Position numbers and translations under genes: made by a program. From Hibiscus mutabilis (lineage: Eukaryota; Streptophyta; Magnoliopsida; Malvales; Malvaceae), in assembly GCA_019671005.1 (NCBI GenBank), contig CM033726.1, positions 1,612,001-1,676,000 of the forward strand: a stretch of 64,000 nt of DNA, in the 5' to 3' direction. Of the stretch, positions 46,209 to 58,783 are shown one piece after another (position 1 is the stretch's first letter; each line of letters opens with the position of its first letter). The notes beneath the pieces were generated by a model. The model saw only the letters and a program-made list of their open reading frames with translations. It did no database searches and was not told the DNA's origin.

Positions 46209-46875
46209 TAACAACAAGACCCGGCAAATTTGACCCGAGATTCGAATTGATTTATCCAATTCGAGATTCGATATAAATTCAAATATGATGGTTTAAATTT
46301 GACCCGAATCTGAACTGAACTAAAACCGACCCGAGTTTAGTTAAACTGAAAATCAACCTGAATCGAAATTAACCGAAAATAAAAATAATTGAAACCAAAA
46401 ACATCCCGAACCGAAAGTAACCAGAACCTAAAATCAACATGAACCGAAAGCAACCCGAATTTTATTTCCTCAAATATGTATGTTTTATTCTCATTTTGTA
46501 TTATATTACTAATTAACAACTACCTTTAGTAATAGTTTAATGGTTTAGTATCATTTTTTCTCCTTTAAAATATCATCTTCATATATTGACTCAAATTGTA
46601 AGTCGACTGATCTGATATTGACTCGACCCGAAAAGCAACCGATCCGATATAAACCCGACCCAAAAAGTCAACCGATCTGATATAGACCCGACCCAAAAAG
46701 TCAACCGTTCCAATATTAACCCGACCCAAAAATCAACCGACTCGATATTAACCCGACCCGATCCGAAATAACATAGACCTGATCCAACCCGAATCGAGCC
46801 TAAACCAAAAGTAACCCAAACCAAAAATCAACCTTACTCGATACCCGATCCGAACGACCCGATTGCCACCTCTAG
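46209..46875. mobile_element. hAT-like repeat with acccgaccc tandem array
   Basis: The right end is the complement of tagaggtggcaatcgggtcg, a familiar plant hAT terminus. Inside (46604-46760) are four to five imperfect units of about 33 bp, each with ccgatctgatatagacccga and cccaaaaagtcaa-like text. The left border is uncertain. Confidence 0.55.
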
Positions 46876-48487
46876 TAACCGCCGCTAGCAGTGGAATTTT
46901 GAGTAAATTTGTGGCACCGATGATAGCATCCTCACTTAACGATGACAAACGGACACATTTTCGTATATTTCACACCGTACCTATCCCAGTTGAGATGGGG
47001 TGAGTCTGAATTTAGTGGATAGTAGGCGGGTGTGGATGTAAAAAGTCATAACTACTGTGGGTAGTGAGTAAGTGATGGATTTAAAACTTTATTCGCACAG
47101 TATCCGCCTGTCCCGCATCTGCCTCCCACTAACTACCAATCATATGAATTTTGGTTAAGTTGAATTTATAACTGTTTAAATATGCTTTAGTTTAGTTAGC
47201 TATAATTAGTTAGTTAACTGTAGTTAAGTAGAATTTATGCTAGTGTAAATGTGCTTTAGTTAAGTTAGCTATAGTTAGTTAGCTGTAATTAAATTTATAC
47301 CGGTGTAAATGCATTATATATATGCACTTGATCAATCAAAAAAATATGCGAATTTTTACTACAAAAATCTATGGTTTGCTTTTACATAATTCTATATTAG
47401 TGGTTGCTTGTTAGGCGAGGACGAGCGGATACGGGTTAGGTGGTGGGTGTCCAATTGCGTAGTGGGTGCGGGGGTGGATTTGAGAATATACTCGCATGGA
47501 CAGATTTGGATTTAAAAATTATACCCACCGTGAATAGTGGGTAGGTAGTGAATATACAAATTTTAAGTGAGTATAAATATAGGCATCGGCGGAGCCATGT
47601 TATAAAATGGGGTGTCTCATAACACCCCAAAATTTTCAAAAAAAAAAATTCCTATATAATTTGTATATAAAAAATTAAATGTATATATAAATAGCAACCT
47701 TTTTATAAATAAAATGATACCGTTTTACAATATCTCTTTATAAATGAATAACTCTCTTTAAATACTGTTGAAAAAATAATATCCCTTAAATAAATTTTTT
47801 GCTTTGACCCTAAATATTGAAGGGGATATCCGCACTCGTACAGCCACATCCATATCCACTCGAATACTCGATGCAAGGTGTTTCAACACATTGTGACTCC
47901 AGTCCATCTCGAATAATGCACTACAAGCTAGGGGTTCCGGTGACCAACTTGAGTATTTTTTTTCTCCATTTTTTTTTTTGGATAAATGAGTTTTATTCAC
48001 TTTGTAAAATAGTAGAAACTGTTACAAAATACACCTCAACAACTATCAACAGCTATCAACATTCTTAAATATTTTTTTAACAATCAGTATCAACGTGGCA
48101 CCATCCAAATCAATAGTCTTTTTATTATTTAATTCAGAATACCCAATCTAAGATTATTTAAAAAAATCTTTAAATCGTCCACGTAAGGTAAACTCTGTTT
48201 TTACAGGACGTGAGTTCGAAACTCGGTTTTTACAAAATGCAAGTTTCGTGTTGAGAAAGTTGGTAAAAAATAATAATTTATCAGGCTTTTTAACATAGAA
48301 CCCGCTTTCTACAGAACGCGAGTTTAAAACTCACTTTTTGTAAAACGCGAGTTTATCTTACATAGATTGTCAGGGGTCATTTTTTAAACTATCTTATATA
48401 AAGATTATTTTTCTAATTAATTAAATAAAAAGATATATTTATTTAGAATTGCCCATAAAAAGTTATTTTGTAGAGAAAAAGTTTGAT
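46876..48487. other. Repeat-rich intergenic stretch
   Basis: 46940-47130 and 47410-47580 share ggtgggtgtgg/gggtagtgagtaagt-type text, a decayed dispersed repeat. 47136-47300 holds a roughly 67-bp unit (gctttagttaagttagctat) repeated about 2.5 times. A one-ended hAT-like fragment begins at 47585 (catcggcggagccatg). 48180-48360 repeats acaggacgtgagttcgaaac-like text. No gene. Confidence 0.5.
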
Positions 48488-48704
48488 ACACAGTCCGTGT
48501 AAATTAAAGTTTACACCTGCTTTTCAAATTTAGGGGTTAGAGTTTAATTTAGGGGTTTAGGTTGTAAGGTTTAGAATTTAAAGTTTAGTATTAGAGTTTA
48601 TGGTTTAAGGTTTAGATTTTAGAATCTAAGGTGCTAGGGTCAGGGTTTTAGGTTTTGAATTTTATAGAAAAGTTGTGTAATAATATTTTACACGGACCGT
48701 GTAT
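48488..48704. mobile_element. MITE with ttaggg-like core
   Basis: tacacagtccgtgtaaa at the left and ttttacacggaccgtgta at the right are inverted copies. The middle (48530-48650) is irregular ggtttag/agggttt text that resembles decayed plant telomere repeats. No clear target-site duplication. Confidence 0.6.
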
Positions 48705-49052
48705 AAAAAAAAAACATATTGTAAATGCTTTCACAACGATACATAATCTGGTATTGAAGTTGAGGATCACTTACTACAACCGTCTAAACACTTAATGGTA
48801 AAATTGTTACACAGTCACAAATCTTTAAGAATGAGTTTGGAAATTCACACGAGAATTAAATTTGAATGTAATTACATGTACTCACACAAATGTAACATAT
48901 TTGATCAACAATTGAAATTGTGAATTGTGTTGAACTGAATCTAATTGGAGACCTAAATTTTCATTTTTATAATTAATATTATTTTGAAATTAAACTCATA
49001 TAATTTTGTAACACGTATAACCACATATGCCAACATGTGCAACCAAATAATT

Positions 49053-49316
49053 AGAGAAATTATATCATGGGTCATTCCCGCCACGTCATTTATGGGACTA
49101 ACCAATCAAATGCATCAATTTCATTAATTTTTTATCTCATCTTTTTACCAATTGAATCTTCACTTGGTAAAAACGGTTTTTAAATTTGATTTACATTAAA
49201 TATTAGTGAAAATTCACTTGGTAAAAAGATGAGATAGAAAATTTAATGAAATGAATGCATTTAATTGGTTAGTCTCATAGATAACGTAACAGGAATAACC
49301 TATGATATAATTTCTC
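49053..49316. mobile_element. Palindromic MITE, 264 bp
   Basis: gagaaattatatcatgggtc and its inverted copy gacc-like/atgatataatttctc close the ends; aaataatt flanks both sides (49045-49052, 49317-49324). The interior also folds back (cacttggtaaaaa, both arms). Confidence 0.75.
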
Positions 49317-49376
49317 AAATAATTGAACTTTACGTGAATTTTTTGGCATATCCTATATGATATGATGAGTTGGCAT

Positions 49377-49974
49377 TAGGGATGGCAACGGGGCAGGGCG
49401 GGGAGGATTTTTGGTTGCCCCGAACCCGCCCGATTTATTAACCCCCAAACCTGACCCCATCCATCCCCGGGATTAAAATATTAATTTACCCATCCTAATC
49501 TATAATCTCCTAAACTTGACCCTACCCAAAAATTTAAAAAATATATTAAATTTCGTTGATGATAAATGTTAGATCCAATCGAACCACCATTACATCCACA
49601 AAATATAAATTTCAAAGACTTTAAAACTATATAAAAAAATAAAATAAAATCAATTAAATTATTCACATGAAAAAATACATATTTAAAAAAATAAACTCGA
49701 AGCATTGACCTTCATTATCAGATATGTTAAAATTTGAACAATATCTAACAAAAATTTACGATAAACACAAACTAAAAAAATAGCTTGAAACCCCTAAAAG
49801 TATTTATATATAGTGGTATTTTTATAAATATAATAAAAATAAATAAAAATAAAAAATATACCGGGGTGGGGTGGAGAATTTCCATCTCATACCCGAACCC
49901 GCCCCGTCCTGATTTAATATTTTTTAATACCCGCCCGATCGGGGCACACCGGGTCAGGTAATTTGACATCCGTA
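49377..49974. mobile_element. hAT-type non-autonomous element, 598 bp
   Basis: Ends tagggatggcaacgggg and the complement of tacggatgtcaaat are inverted. A perfect 8-bp duplication gttggcat flanks it (49369-49376, 49975-49982). GC-rich ends, AT-rich middle, no transposase. Confidence 0.88.
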
Positions 49975-50134
49975 GTTGGCATTTCACTAAATGTTTCCAC
50001 TTTTTTTTAATAAAAATCAGTCGATGAAACGACCTAGACAACCGTATTGAGTTGTCTATAAATTGAATCGATATTAACTTGTTAAAATTGTGTGACTAAA
50101 AATCGATTCGTCCGGCTTAAGAATCAATTATTAT

Positions 50135-50836
50135 GGCTTTGTTGACAATTAGCGGATAGATGATAATAGATTACATTAGCTAATAATTGATTTTTGACTG
50201 CATTAGTTTATTTAACTAGCGGATTGTATAAAAGTGTTTGGTAAAATTAACTGATAGCTGTTTGATTATTTAAACAAACAAAACGACATATAAAGACATG
50301 ATTATATTTGATAATTGTTTGAATAGTTTATTAATTATCAATATTTTGTATCTATTAATATTAATTAGATTATGAAAAATATTTTTTAGTATAACATTAT
50401 TGAACATATTTGAAGGATCTACATAATTATTTATTATTCATAAAATTATTTTTAATATAATTTAATTAATTATTAAATTTAAATAGAAATAGAAATGTGT
50501 GAAAATTAAAGGAAAAAACAAAAAGTATTAGTTACAAATGTCACAATGTAAATAGGTAAGGGTGGAGAATTAAAATAGAAAATGTTAAATTTAAGTTATT
50601 TGAAGATTTTTTATAATTGTGAAGGGTAAAAGGGTCTTTATAAATCTTATGTCAAAACATCTAATTTCAAACAGCTCCAATTAGCAGCTTTTTTAAAATT
50701 AAAGATTTTATCTCAATCGGCTATTTTAATCAGTTATTCACCAAACATCCAAATTAACAAATTTGACCGGTTAAACCACTAAGTTTAACTCAAACTTCTT
50801 ATTTTTGCTCAAACCACCGTTTACCAAACATGACCC
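50135..50836 (+). mobile_element. MITE family copy 3
   Basis: Same order as copy 1 at 36676: gcggataga, gattacattagctaataa, caaacaaaacgacatataaa, tattaatattaattagatta, ending ccgtttaccaaacatgaccc. Confidence 0.65.
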
Positions 50837-51602
50837 ATATAAAAATAAAATATTTTTTAAAGTTGAAAGCTCACTAAATTTTTATGTTGGCCCAATAAAA
50901 AATCCATTTGAAAAGACTAGATATATATAGGCTAGAAAAACTCATTAGAAATCCATCAAAAATTTCTTAAATAAAATTTGAATTAATTAATCAAAGTAAA
51001 ACTTTCAGTACTTTTTTTAACGTTACCATTCCAATTTAAACATGTTCATCCAAATCCAATGCTAATAAGCAAAGACAACTTACCATTCTTAATTTGATAT
51101 ACCCCCATAAAACTCCTGCTTCAAACCAAGTTCTCAAGACTAAATTACTTGGTATAGTAATTTGCATAGGATAAAAGAAAGAATTGAATTATCTATTAAT
51201 GCCTTAGGTAAAATACAAAATTCCTCAAAAATGATGGACCACGTGGCAAGTATTTCAATGATTCATGCCAAGCGTTCATCAAAATATATAGACAAAGAAG
51301 CGGCTAAAGCATGTACCAATGGTATAGAAAGAATAAGTAGACAAGAATATGTGCACATATCTGAACCTAGATGTTACGATAACGACAATCGCAGCCCCCG
51401 TGGGTTAGGAATGAAACCAGGAACATAATTAGACATATAACAATCAGCTCCTGCATCAATCACAAGCCAACAGTCAGAAACAGAAGAAAAAAAAGAATGT
51501 ATATAAGTATGTATTATGATATGTAATATATGCAGGAACTTCAATCATTTTGGTACAAGTTTTTCAAAATGGATCGAAGGAAACAAAAGGATTGTGTTTT
51601 GA
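50837..51602. other. Downstream region of the At2g33490-like gene
   Basis: Probably 3' untranslated sequence and possibly a short last exon: the final large exon ends GATAG|GTAATC, a usable donor, and an acceptor at about 51456 would add only an Arg-Ser and stop. The 88-codon plus-strand frame at 51162-51428 matches nothing known. Confidence 0.4.
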
Positions 51603-54600
51603 TTACCTATCAGCGGTCTTCAAATTAGTTGATGATGGCTGGATTCGTGATAAAGATATTGGTGTCAAAGGAGGTGAGGCAAGATCTTGAGACATCCCTG
51701 AACTGATAGCGGTTTCCAGAGGTTTGGACACGGGTAATGACATCACTCTACGACTGAATGAGGGTATGGAGAAACTGCGAGTGACAGCGTCTGGAGGTTG
51801 TGGCAGTGGAGAGGCAGTTTTTGACACTGTTGATTTCTTTGTAGCGGGGAGCACTTGGCCTCTAGGCATCAAGGGGCCTGAATAGCCAACCATGCCTGAA
51901 GGTCTTGAAGACTTGGAAGCTGAAGTGGCTGGGGGCCTAGGAAGTTCGTGAAGCTCGCTAATTTTAGGTGAGGACACAAATGTAGGGGAAGTATTTGGTG
52001 ATGTTTTTGGAGATACTGCATGCACTTGAGGCATTGGAGTTCTCAAAATCGGTCCAGAGAACAATCGGGGATGCTCCACTGAAACTGGTTTGCTAGGCCA
52101 TGGTTTACTTGTCAATGGACCAGAGAAGGCGTGTCTTTTAATTTTTTTGGAATCAGAAGCAGCAGTTGGACTAACTTGTGAAAAGAAAACCTTATCAGCC
52201 AAAGGAGGGGGTAGTTGGGTTGAAGAAGCACGGTTATTGCTCTCTCTCGGTACTGCCTCTGCTTTTATAACAGCAGATCCAGAAAATTTTTCATCCGTAA
52301 AATCCTCTCATATTTCTTAAGCTCAAGAGGAGATGAATGCCATAGATTGTTCGAACGCTCATTCAAACCTGTCTTGAAAGTTTGAGGACTTTTAGCAACC
52401 GGTGTAGGTAATACATATGAGCTGAACTTCCGTGCCGGTAATGGTTGAATTTTCACAGAAGGCTCATATTTATTCTCAGCAAAAAGAGGAGCCGATTGGC
52501 TGCCATTCCTTATTTCCCTTCCAAATGTAAAAGAATGACGGGCTCGGCGGGTTATTTCCGGATTTTCCTGTAACACAAGGAACAGTAAATATACCAGCAA
52601 TAAAGTAGATATTTGCAGTAAATGGGAGAGAACAAAATAAAGTGCAAATGAGGTCATGATGTTGCTTCGATGGAAGCATTACATACTTTGTATTCACTAA
52701 CGTTAATGCATATAAATCTCGTCTCCAATCAGACTCGGTTACTGGACTTGCACGGCTAATTTAGTCAAGTGAAAGCTGATAAGTAATAGGATGAGTTTAA
52801 GTGGTTTTATCCTACATCTTTTGAGTATTGGGTTTCTTATGGTCTTTTGTATTAAAGTTGGGCCTCTCCGTCTATAATCAATTCGTTTTGGGTTGGATGC
52901 TTTTACATGGTATTAAAATGCAAGTTCTATTATGCTGTTCTTCCTGCCTAACCCAAGTTCTATTATCAAGAGCCAGATTACTTGACTGCTCTACATGCAC
53001 ATTTACACAATCAAATTTGAAGCATGTGATAATATAACTAGTTCTTTACCTTTGCAGCCTCCACCTTTGCAACTTGGGGAAATGTTAGGCCTACTTCATC
53101 CAACTGCAAAATCACAAGGAAAATTATTGCCAAAGCACAACTCGTATGGAATCCATTCTAAAGTTAATTCATTTAGTGGCAAAACTCATAACAACCAGAT
53201 GACTGAAATCCATTCGAGAAACACAAACACACAAAAGAAAATAACAACAATTGCCTTTCGGCAGTGAAGAAGTTCGCTTTTCTTATCCACAGATAACATG
53301 TTAAATAGTCACCTCCATGGAGTGCCGTGAAGCAGGAATCATGTTCTGATCTTGATCATTTTGTCCATAGTCAAAGCTCAGCTCACCACCATCCTCATCA
53401 CTATCGTAATCGGTATCATCATTTTCATAAAATTCATTATAATCACCATTGTCCCCATCATCATCTTCAAGTCCACTGAAGCGATAATCAATATGCTGCT
53501 GCTCAGTGATCTTCTGCACATGTGGCTCCACTTCTTCAAGAGACTTAAGAGCCTTCTTAAAAAAGTTCAGCTGCTTTCAAGCAAAAGGAAATAGATCAAT
53601 AACCAACAATAGAAGGAATAAGAAAGTTCAATAAAGTAGGAGGGAAAAGAAACCTGAGCAGCATGGTGTCGTGCTGCTTGCGTAAGAAGGCTTCTTGATT
53701 GTCCTTGCTTTAGAGATTTCAATCGGAAAACAAATAAAGTTGCCTCTTCATCGTATTCATCATGTGCTACTTGTAATTGCTGCCTGGAAAAGTTCTCCCC
53801 TTTCCGACCTTTTGATCTTCCTTTTTCTATGTGTCTCGTTGCCATGTACTCGTACGCATCTCTGTAGATAACAAACCAAATATCAGAAGCCATTATCTTT
53901 GAAAGATGAACTTTGTGTGTCTATTAGTTAAAAAATAAATAAATGTGGACCTTTTTTCATCACATTGTCTCTTCATCTCCTGTATCAACAGAGGGGGAAA
54001 GTCAATATTACATGATTAAAATATACTAAACTGGCTCTATAATACATAACGCAATACGTTTTGCAAGTAAAACAATGTGATTCAACAATAAAAATTTAAA
54101 CTTTTGTTGATAAATTCAGATAATACCTAAGAAAATGACGCACATTAAGGCTTATGAAGGAAAAAGAAAAAAACTAACGAAGTCAGGATACCATATAAAT
54201 CCTATGTCCAATGTTGGATTATTATCTCAGCCCTTAAGGTGTTTGAATGTAATTAAGCCAATAATGATTCCAGTATATGAAGCAAGTTTTCAAGGGGTAG
54301 GCCTTTTAAGAACTCTTTGGATTTCATCCCATGAGATTCATATGTTTTAAAGAAAACAGGGAGTCAAACTCAGGCATTTCTTGGTGTTGGGGGGGTGAAT
54401 AAGTTCACTTTATTGAAAGTAATAAATAAACAGATATAACAAAGGTTTCTGTTCCCTGCTGTTGTTCATTCTTTCAGACAATTCCCAGGTTCCCGACTTT
54501 CAAAATTGTTTTATGTTCGCAGGAAAAAAGTGGGCCAATAATCTTAAAAGAAGACACCTAATTACTTAATCTTCGAGTTTTAGTCAGATCTCTGGCCATA

Positions 54601-56566
54601 TCTTAATATGTATGTAAATGTCCAAAAATTAGAAAGTAAAGGACATTAAAAGAAACAACAATTATGATCAAATAATTGAGCACCACATTGACAAGATAGA
54701 AAGATTAAAAATAGCAAAATGTGCAGCAAATCTTCAGATGATAGAACAATCAAAAATAGCACAATTTGCAGCTCAAGGCCAAATAAAATGTGCCAATAAT
54801 TGGATGAAGTCCTCGAGAACAAACCTCAACTATTCGAAGTTCATTAAGAAGAGACTCTGATGGGACTGTGATTGTCTTGGATATATGAGACCGCTGAAGG
54901 AAGCAAAGTGATAATCCCGTAGCATAGTAAAGATGTAAGATTTAACGAGCGCTTCCAAATCATAACTAAAAAAACAAAAACAAAGAAAGATGACTCACGT
55001 AGCTGTCAAGAAGTTTCTGGAGTTTGAACTGTACTTTTCCAAGCATTAGTAATACTCTACCTGCCCAGGAACAAAAGCAGCTTATTTTCAGACATCCATT
55101 TCTGAAATGGTTTGCTATAACAGAGCATGTGTTCCATTCAATACGAAATGCCCGGGAACAAATGCATTCTATCTGGATGTACCCAAGCGGGCAAAATGGT
55201 TTCTATGCTATCAGATTTACATAAGGAAAAAACATTATCTTCCTATAACACGAGCTATTGATGGTATTAACTGCAAGGATGCAATGCAATCTTGGATATA
55301 ATAAAAGTGAATAAGCTAAGACTTTTACTTGATTCAATTAAAAGTCAATAAGTCCTTTAAACTGGCAATTTGTGGTGGAAAAACTTATTTACTGGCAAGG
55401 TAATGAGTTCAAATGTAAGGTCTTATACTGAAAGTCATCTGTTATTTATTCATGTTGATTGGCAACACTGAGATCAAAAATATAACAAAACATATCAACT
55501 TACCACTTTCTTCATCGTCATTTAATGCAGTTTTCGCAAGAAGACAAGTACCCATTTCCCGCAATGACTCTGAAAATTCTGACAATAGAAAATGCTACAT
55601 GAGAGATCTCAAGATTGGCATTGCATACAAATTCTTCCATACCATTTATTTAGAGACCACATAATTAATATCTGATCAGGATTGAGCATGAAACCAACAT
55701 ATAGGACATCATTAATGAACCAAAGCCATCATTTATAAAATTGCCACCCCAGGGCTGGGACTGGAAAAGAAAACTTGATTCGACAATGGCATTTGCATCG
55801 TGCATGAAAAGAACGAAAGAGCTTGACATAATTTATTGATGCTTATACAACCATAAGATGGATAACCAAATAAAGGGATTTGAATTTCAAATATAATATA
55901 ATTGTGTAATAATCACATTTAAGTGTTAGTTGCCTATTTAGTAGTGAACTCGAAATACATAACTTGAAATTCACATTTATAAACCTTTCAAATATTAACC
56001 GTATCAAACCTTTAACTAATTTATACATAATGTATGGTTTATTCTCATAATTCATCATCAAATAAAACCCAAATCTGAATTTTCAAGTTCACATTTCTAA
56101 ACATTGCATACATGGCTGCCAGCAAAAAAAAATGTTATTTTACTGAAAAATAAACAAGAAATACAACAATTTGACAAACGCAAAAGAAAACATCTCAATT
56201 AACTACCGTAAGCACAATTTGTAGTTGCTGCAGCTGCAGAAAGTAAGCTGTCATAGCAATCTCTCATATCCTGCATATCCTGCAAATCATAAAACACCAT
56301 AGATAAATATAACCACCATGCTTCAATTATTTTTAAAAAAAAATCCACAGAATTCATGAAATATGAGCTCATCCCCAATAAGAGAGAAACCCCTAATTGA
56401 GCGCTTGAAGAATTTTAAAGAGAAATGAAGCTGAGGGGTGAGAAACCTGAGAAGCTTGAGCGAGCTCGTCGAGTTGAGGCAAAGCTAAACCATCTGCTCG
56501 CTTCTTGGCTTCGCCGGCGTGATTGTGATGTGCTAACCCTCGCAGTCTTCTGAAAGAAGTCTTCAT
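51603..56566 (-). CDS. At2g33490-like AH/BAR-superfamily proline-rich protein, ten exons, frameshift in last exon
   Basis: Exons, all with GT/AG borders and consistent phase: 56447-56566, 56207-56279, 55504-55578, 54999-55060, 54825-54893, 53951-53979, 53654-53861, 53313-53570, 53050-53103, 51603-52567. The start MKTSFRRLRG matches the family; an ATG five codons earlier (56581) is also in frame. Residues 30-260 form the helical AH/BAR-superfamily part (DMRDCYDSLLSAAAATTN, EFSESLREMGTCLL, RVLLMLGKVQFKLQK, KGRSKGRKGENFSRQQLQ, RLKSLKQGQSRSLLTQAARH). An acidic linker follows (GLEDDDGDNGDYNE), then a Ser/Pro-rich tail (FSGPLTSKPWPSKP, SPTFVSSPKISELHELPRPP, SPPLTPISL). Arabidopsis annotation calls it hydroxyproline-rich glycoprotein-like; BAR-like folds suggest membrane binding, but the role is unknown. 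Near 52303-52312 one base appears missing: the upstream frame stops at residue 416 of an expected roughly 637. Confidence 0.9.
52303..52312 (-). other. Apparent 1-base deletion in last exon
   Basis: The frame reading SSPLELKKYE runs into RILRMKNFLDLLL and a stop, while the next frame continues DFTDEKFSGSAVIKAEAVPR, RLPPPLAD-like text and the conserved tail. Family members read through here, so a base is missing in this copy or in the assembly. Confidence 0.75.
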
Positions 56567-56637
56567 TTTCTTCAACCTCAAAAAAGACGTTTGATTCGGT
56601 TTCCAAAATCGCAGAACAAAAATCCCCCCTCCCCAAA

Positions 56638-56662
56638 CTTCTTCTTCTTCTTCTTCTTCTTC
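56638..56662. repeat. (CTT)8 tract in 5' leader
   Basis: On the gene's strand a (GAA)n run about 70-95 bp before the start codon, probably in the 5' untranslated leader. Confidence 0.9.
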
Positions 56663-57289
56663 AACTTTGCATTGCCTTCATTAATGGAGTATTAGAGGTT
56701 ATAAAGATCAACTCAGCTACATATACCGTTGTACACAGGAATTTGCTCTTTTTTTGACTTCTTCGTTTTTCTCTTTATTTATTGAACAATTAAATTTTAT
56801 TCTAAATAGCAATATAAATGGCAGATTCGAAGAGAAAACTAATATTGAAAAAAAACAAAAACCAAGTAGTCAAAAAGTCAATAATCTGATGATTTGACTG
56901 CTAAAGCCTGTCCCTACACTTTCCCTTCACTCTCATTGCTATCTAACAAGGGAGAAACCGAGGAAACAAAAATATAGTCACAATTAAATTATAAATCTAA
57001 AGGGATTAAATTAGAATTCAAACATTTTTTAAGTTTCAAAATAAAAATTTTATTATTATTATTTTAATTTATATTTTTAAAATTTTATCTTTGTGAAAGA
57101 TGTTCATAATCGAGTATTTGTATTGTTTAGTATCCAATTTTTGAGACATTAAAAATGTCTTCATGTATCTCGACCTGTGAAGTTAGGGTATTCTTTAGTT
57201 GGGTCATAGGGTATTCAGTACAAATTTGTAATTTTTTTTAACAAATTATACAGTTTAGGAAGGAATTTTTACTCAAATATAGTTTTAGA
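56663..57289. other. Upstream region of the At2g33490-like gene
   Basis: Promoter expected in the first few hundred bases; no clear TATA box. Beyond about 57000 the sequence is AT-rich with nothing seen. Confidence 0.4.
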
Positions 57290-57560
57290 GTTTTTTTCTC
57301 TCTCAAAATATGGTACTTCTCATTTTAATTTCCAAAACATTGCATTTGCTACATTATCCTAGAAGTTGGATTCAACAAAATCCGACTATGAACAGTGTTT
57401 TCTAAAAAAAAACCTAAAAATTGCCTAAGTCGGATCCTCTTGAACCAGTCTTTAGGTTTTTTTTTTGAAATTTACTGTTCAAAGTCGAATTCTGTTGAAT
57501 CTGACTTAAAGGGTACTGTAGCAAATGTAATATTTCAGGAATTAAAATGGGAAGGACCTG
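57290..57560. mobile_element. Palindromic MITE
   Basis: The two halves are inverted copies: gcatttgctacattatcc and gggtactgtagcaaatgtaa, ggattcaacaaaatccgac and gtcgaattctgttgaatct. Centre near 57430. Borders approximate. Confidence 0.65.
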
Positions 57561-58110
57561 GGGAAAAAAAACCTAAAACAATATTTATGCAATTCCTTTG
57601 TTTAGGAAAGTTCAAATGGACAAACTTAAAATTTATAAGTCCAAATTACATAATTCGAATATAGGGTGTTCATAACTAGAGATCATCATTTTATCAAAAA
57701 TTTATATTATATGTTTACATGATCTAGTTAAGCTATGTAATTGGAATATTCAAAATTTATATTGTAGGTTCAAAACTAGGGATTGTCAATAATCCAGCAC
57801 ATATTATATATTCAAAGCTAAAAAATTGTCATTTGATCAAAACTTATATTATGGGTTCAAACTAGAAATTAAGGTAAAATATTTTGTGAATGAAAAATAG
57901 GGTTGTTCAAAAATAAAATTAGAAATATTAGGTAATGAATATACTGATCTCAACCGATTATCAAGCGAAAAATATTACTTTTGAATATTCTAATTTCATA
58001 TTCAAATTATCGTTTATACCACATCATGTTATTACATATACACATCAATGTTTCATGGCAATAACAGTTTTTATAACAGTTTTATTAGCATAAGATAAGA
58101 TTAATATATA
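57561..58110. other. Intergenic, nothing recognised
   Basis: AT-rich. The phrase aaatttatattatgggttcaaa recurs in decayed form three times between 57690 and 57870. Confidence 0.45.
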
Positions 58111-58119
58111 CTGATAATT

Positions 58120-58370
58120 TGAGGATAAGATTAAAATGTTCAAAAAGTTTGAGGCCCAATTTAAAATAATGGTCATAATTAGAGGATGAGATTAAAATGT
58201 TCAAAAAGTTTGAGGACCAATTTAGAATGATAGCCATAGTTTGAGGATGAAATTGGAAGGTTCAAAAGTTTGGTGATCAACTTAGAACGATGGTCATAGT
58301 TTGAGGACGAAATTAAAATATTTAAAAGTTAAGGACCATTTTAAAACAAGTGCCATAGTTTGGAACGTGC
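58120..58370. repeat. About 62-bp tandem repeat, four copies
   Basis: Units carry gaggatgagattaaaatgtt, aaaagtttgaggaccaattt and aatgatagccatagttt-type text; divergence rises toward the right end. Confidence 0.75.
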
Positions 58371-58563
58371 GGTGCAATTAACTCTTAAAAAATTAAACAT
58401 ATTAATTATAAAAATATCTATTTTTTAAAAACAAATCGGATATCAAACATTAAGTATTTTTTCTAGCACCCCTAATCTCTACCCTATATGTAATGAGTTT
58501 TAGGTTGATTTAATTTACACATATTTTCAATCATATATTAGTAATAATAATAAATATATCCTA

Positions 58564-58725
58564 CCGATGGGTTAGTCAAAGTGATGAGCAGCTTGGTACT
58601 GCTTAAGCTCGAGAAATTGTATATTCAGAAAATCTCCACCGTAAAACTCACCCACTAAAACTAGGTTCACGGCATGAATCAATCCGAATTAATTAGGGTA
58701 AAGCCCTAAAAATCAAAAGGGCAAC
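58564..58725 (+). mobile_element. SINE with 22-bp target-site duplication
   Basis: Flanked by 22-bp direct repeats (58542-58563, 58726-58747) of the form taataataataa followed by atatccta, with one mismatch. An exact A-box tagtcaaagtg is at 58573-58583; the B-box region (about 58605) is decayed. 162 bp long, ending in aaaatcaaaagggcaac. Confidence 0.85.
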
Positions 58726-58783
58726 TAATAATAATAAACATATCCTAACTAGTCAACACGGGAACTTACTCCATCACTTTTTG

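Noticed and set aside
52090..52320. Plus-strand frame opposite the At2g33490-like last exon
   Set aside because: Antisense shadow of a clearly conserved exon.
54135..54350. 71-codon plus-strand frame
   Set aside because: Falls in an intron of the ten-exon gene and resembles nothing known.
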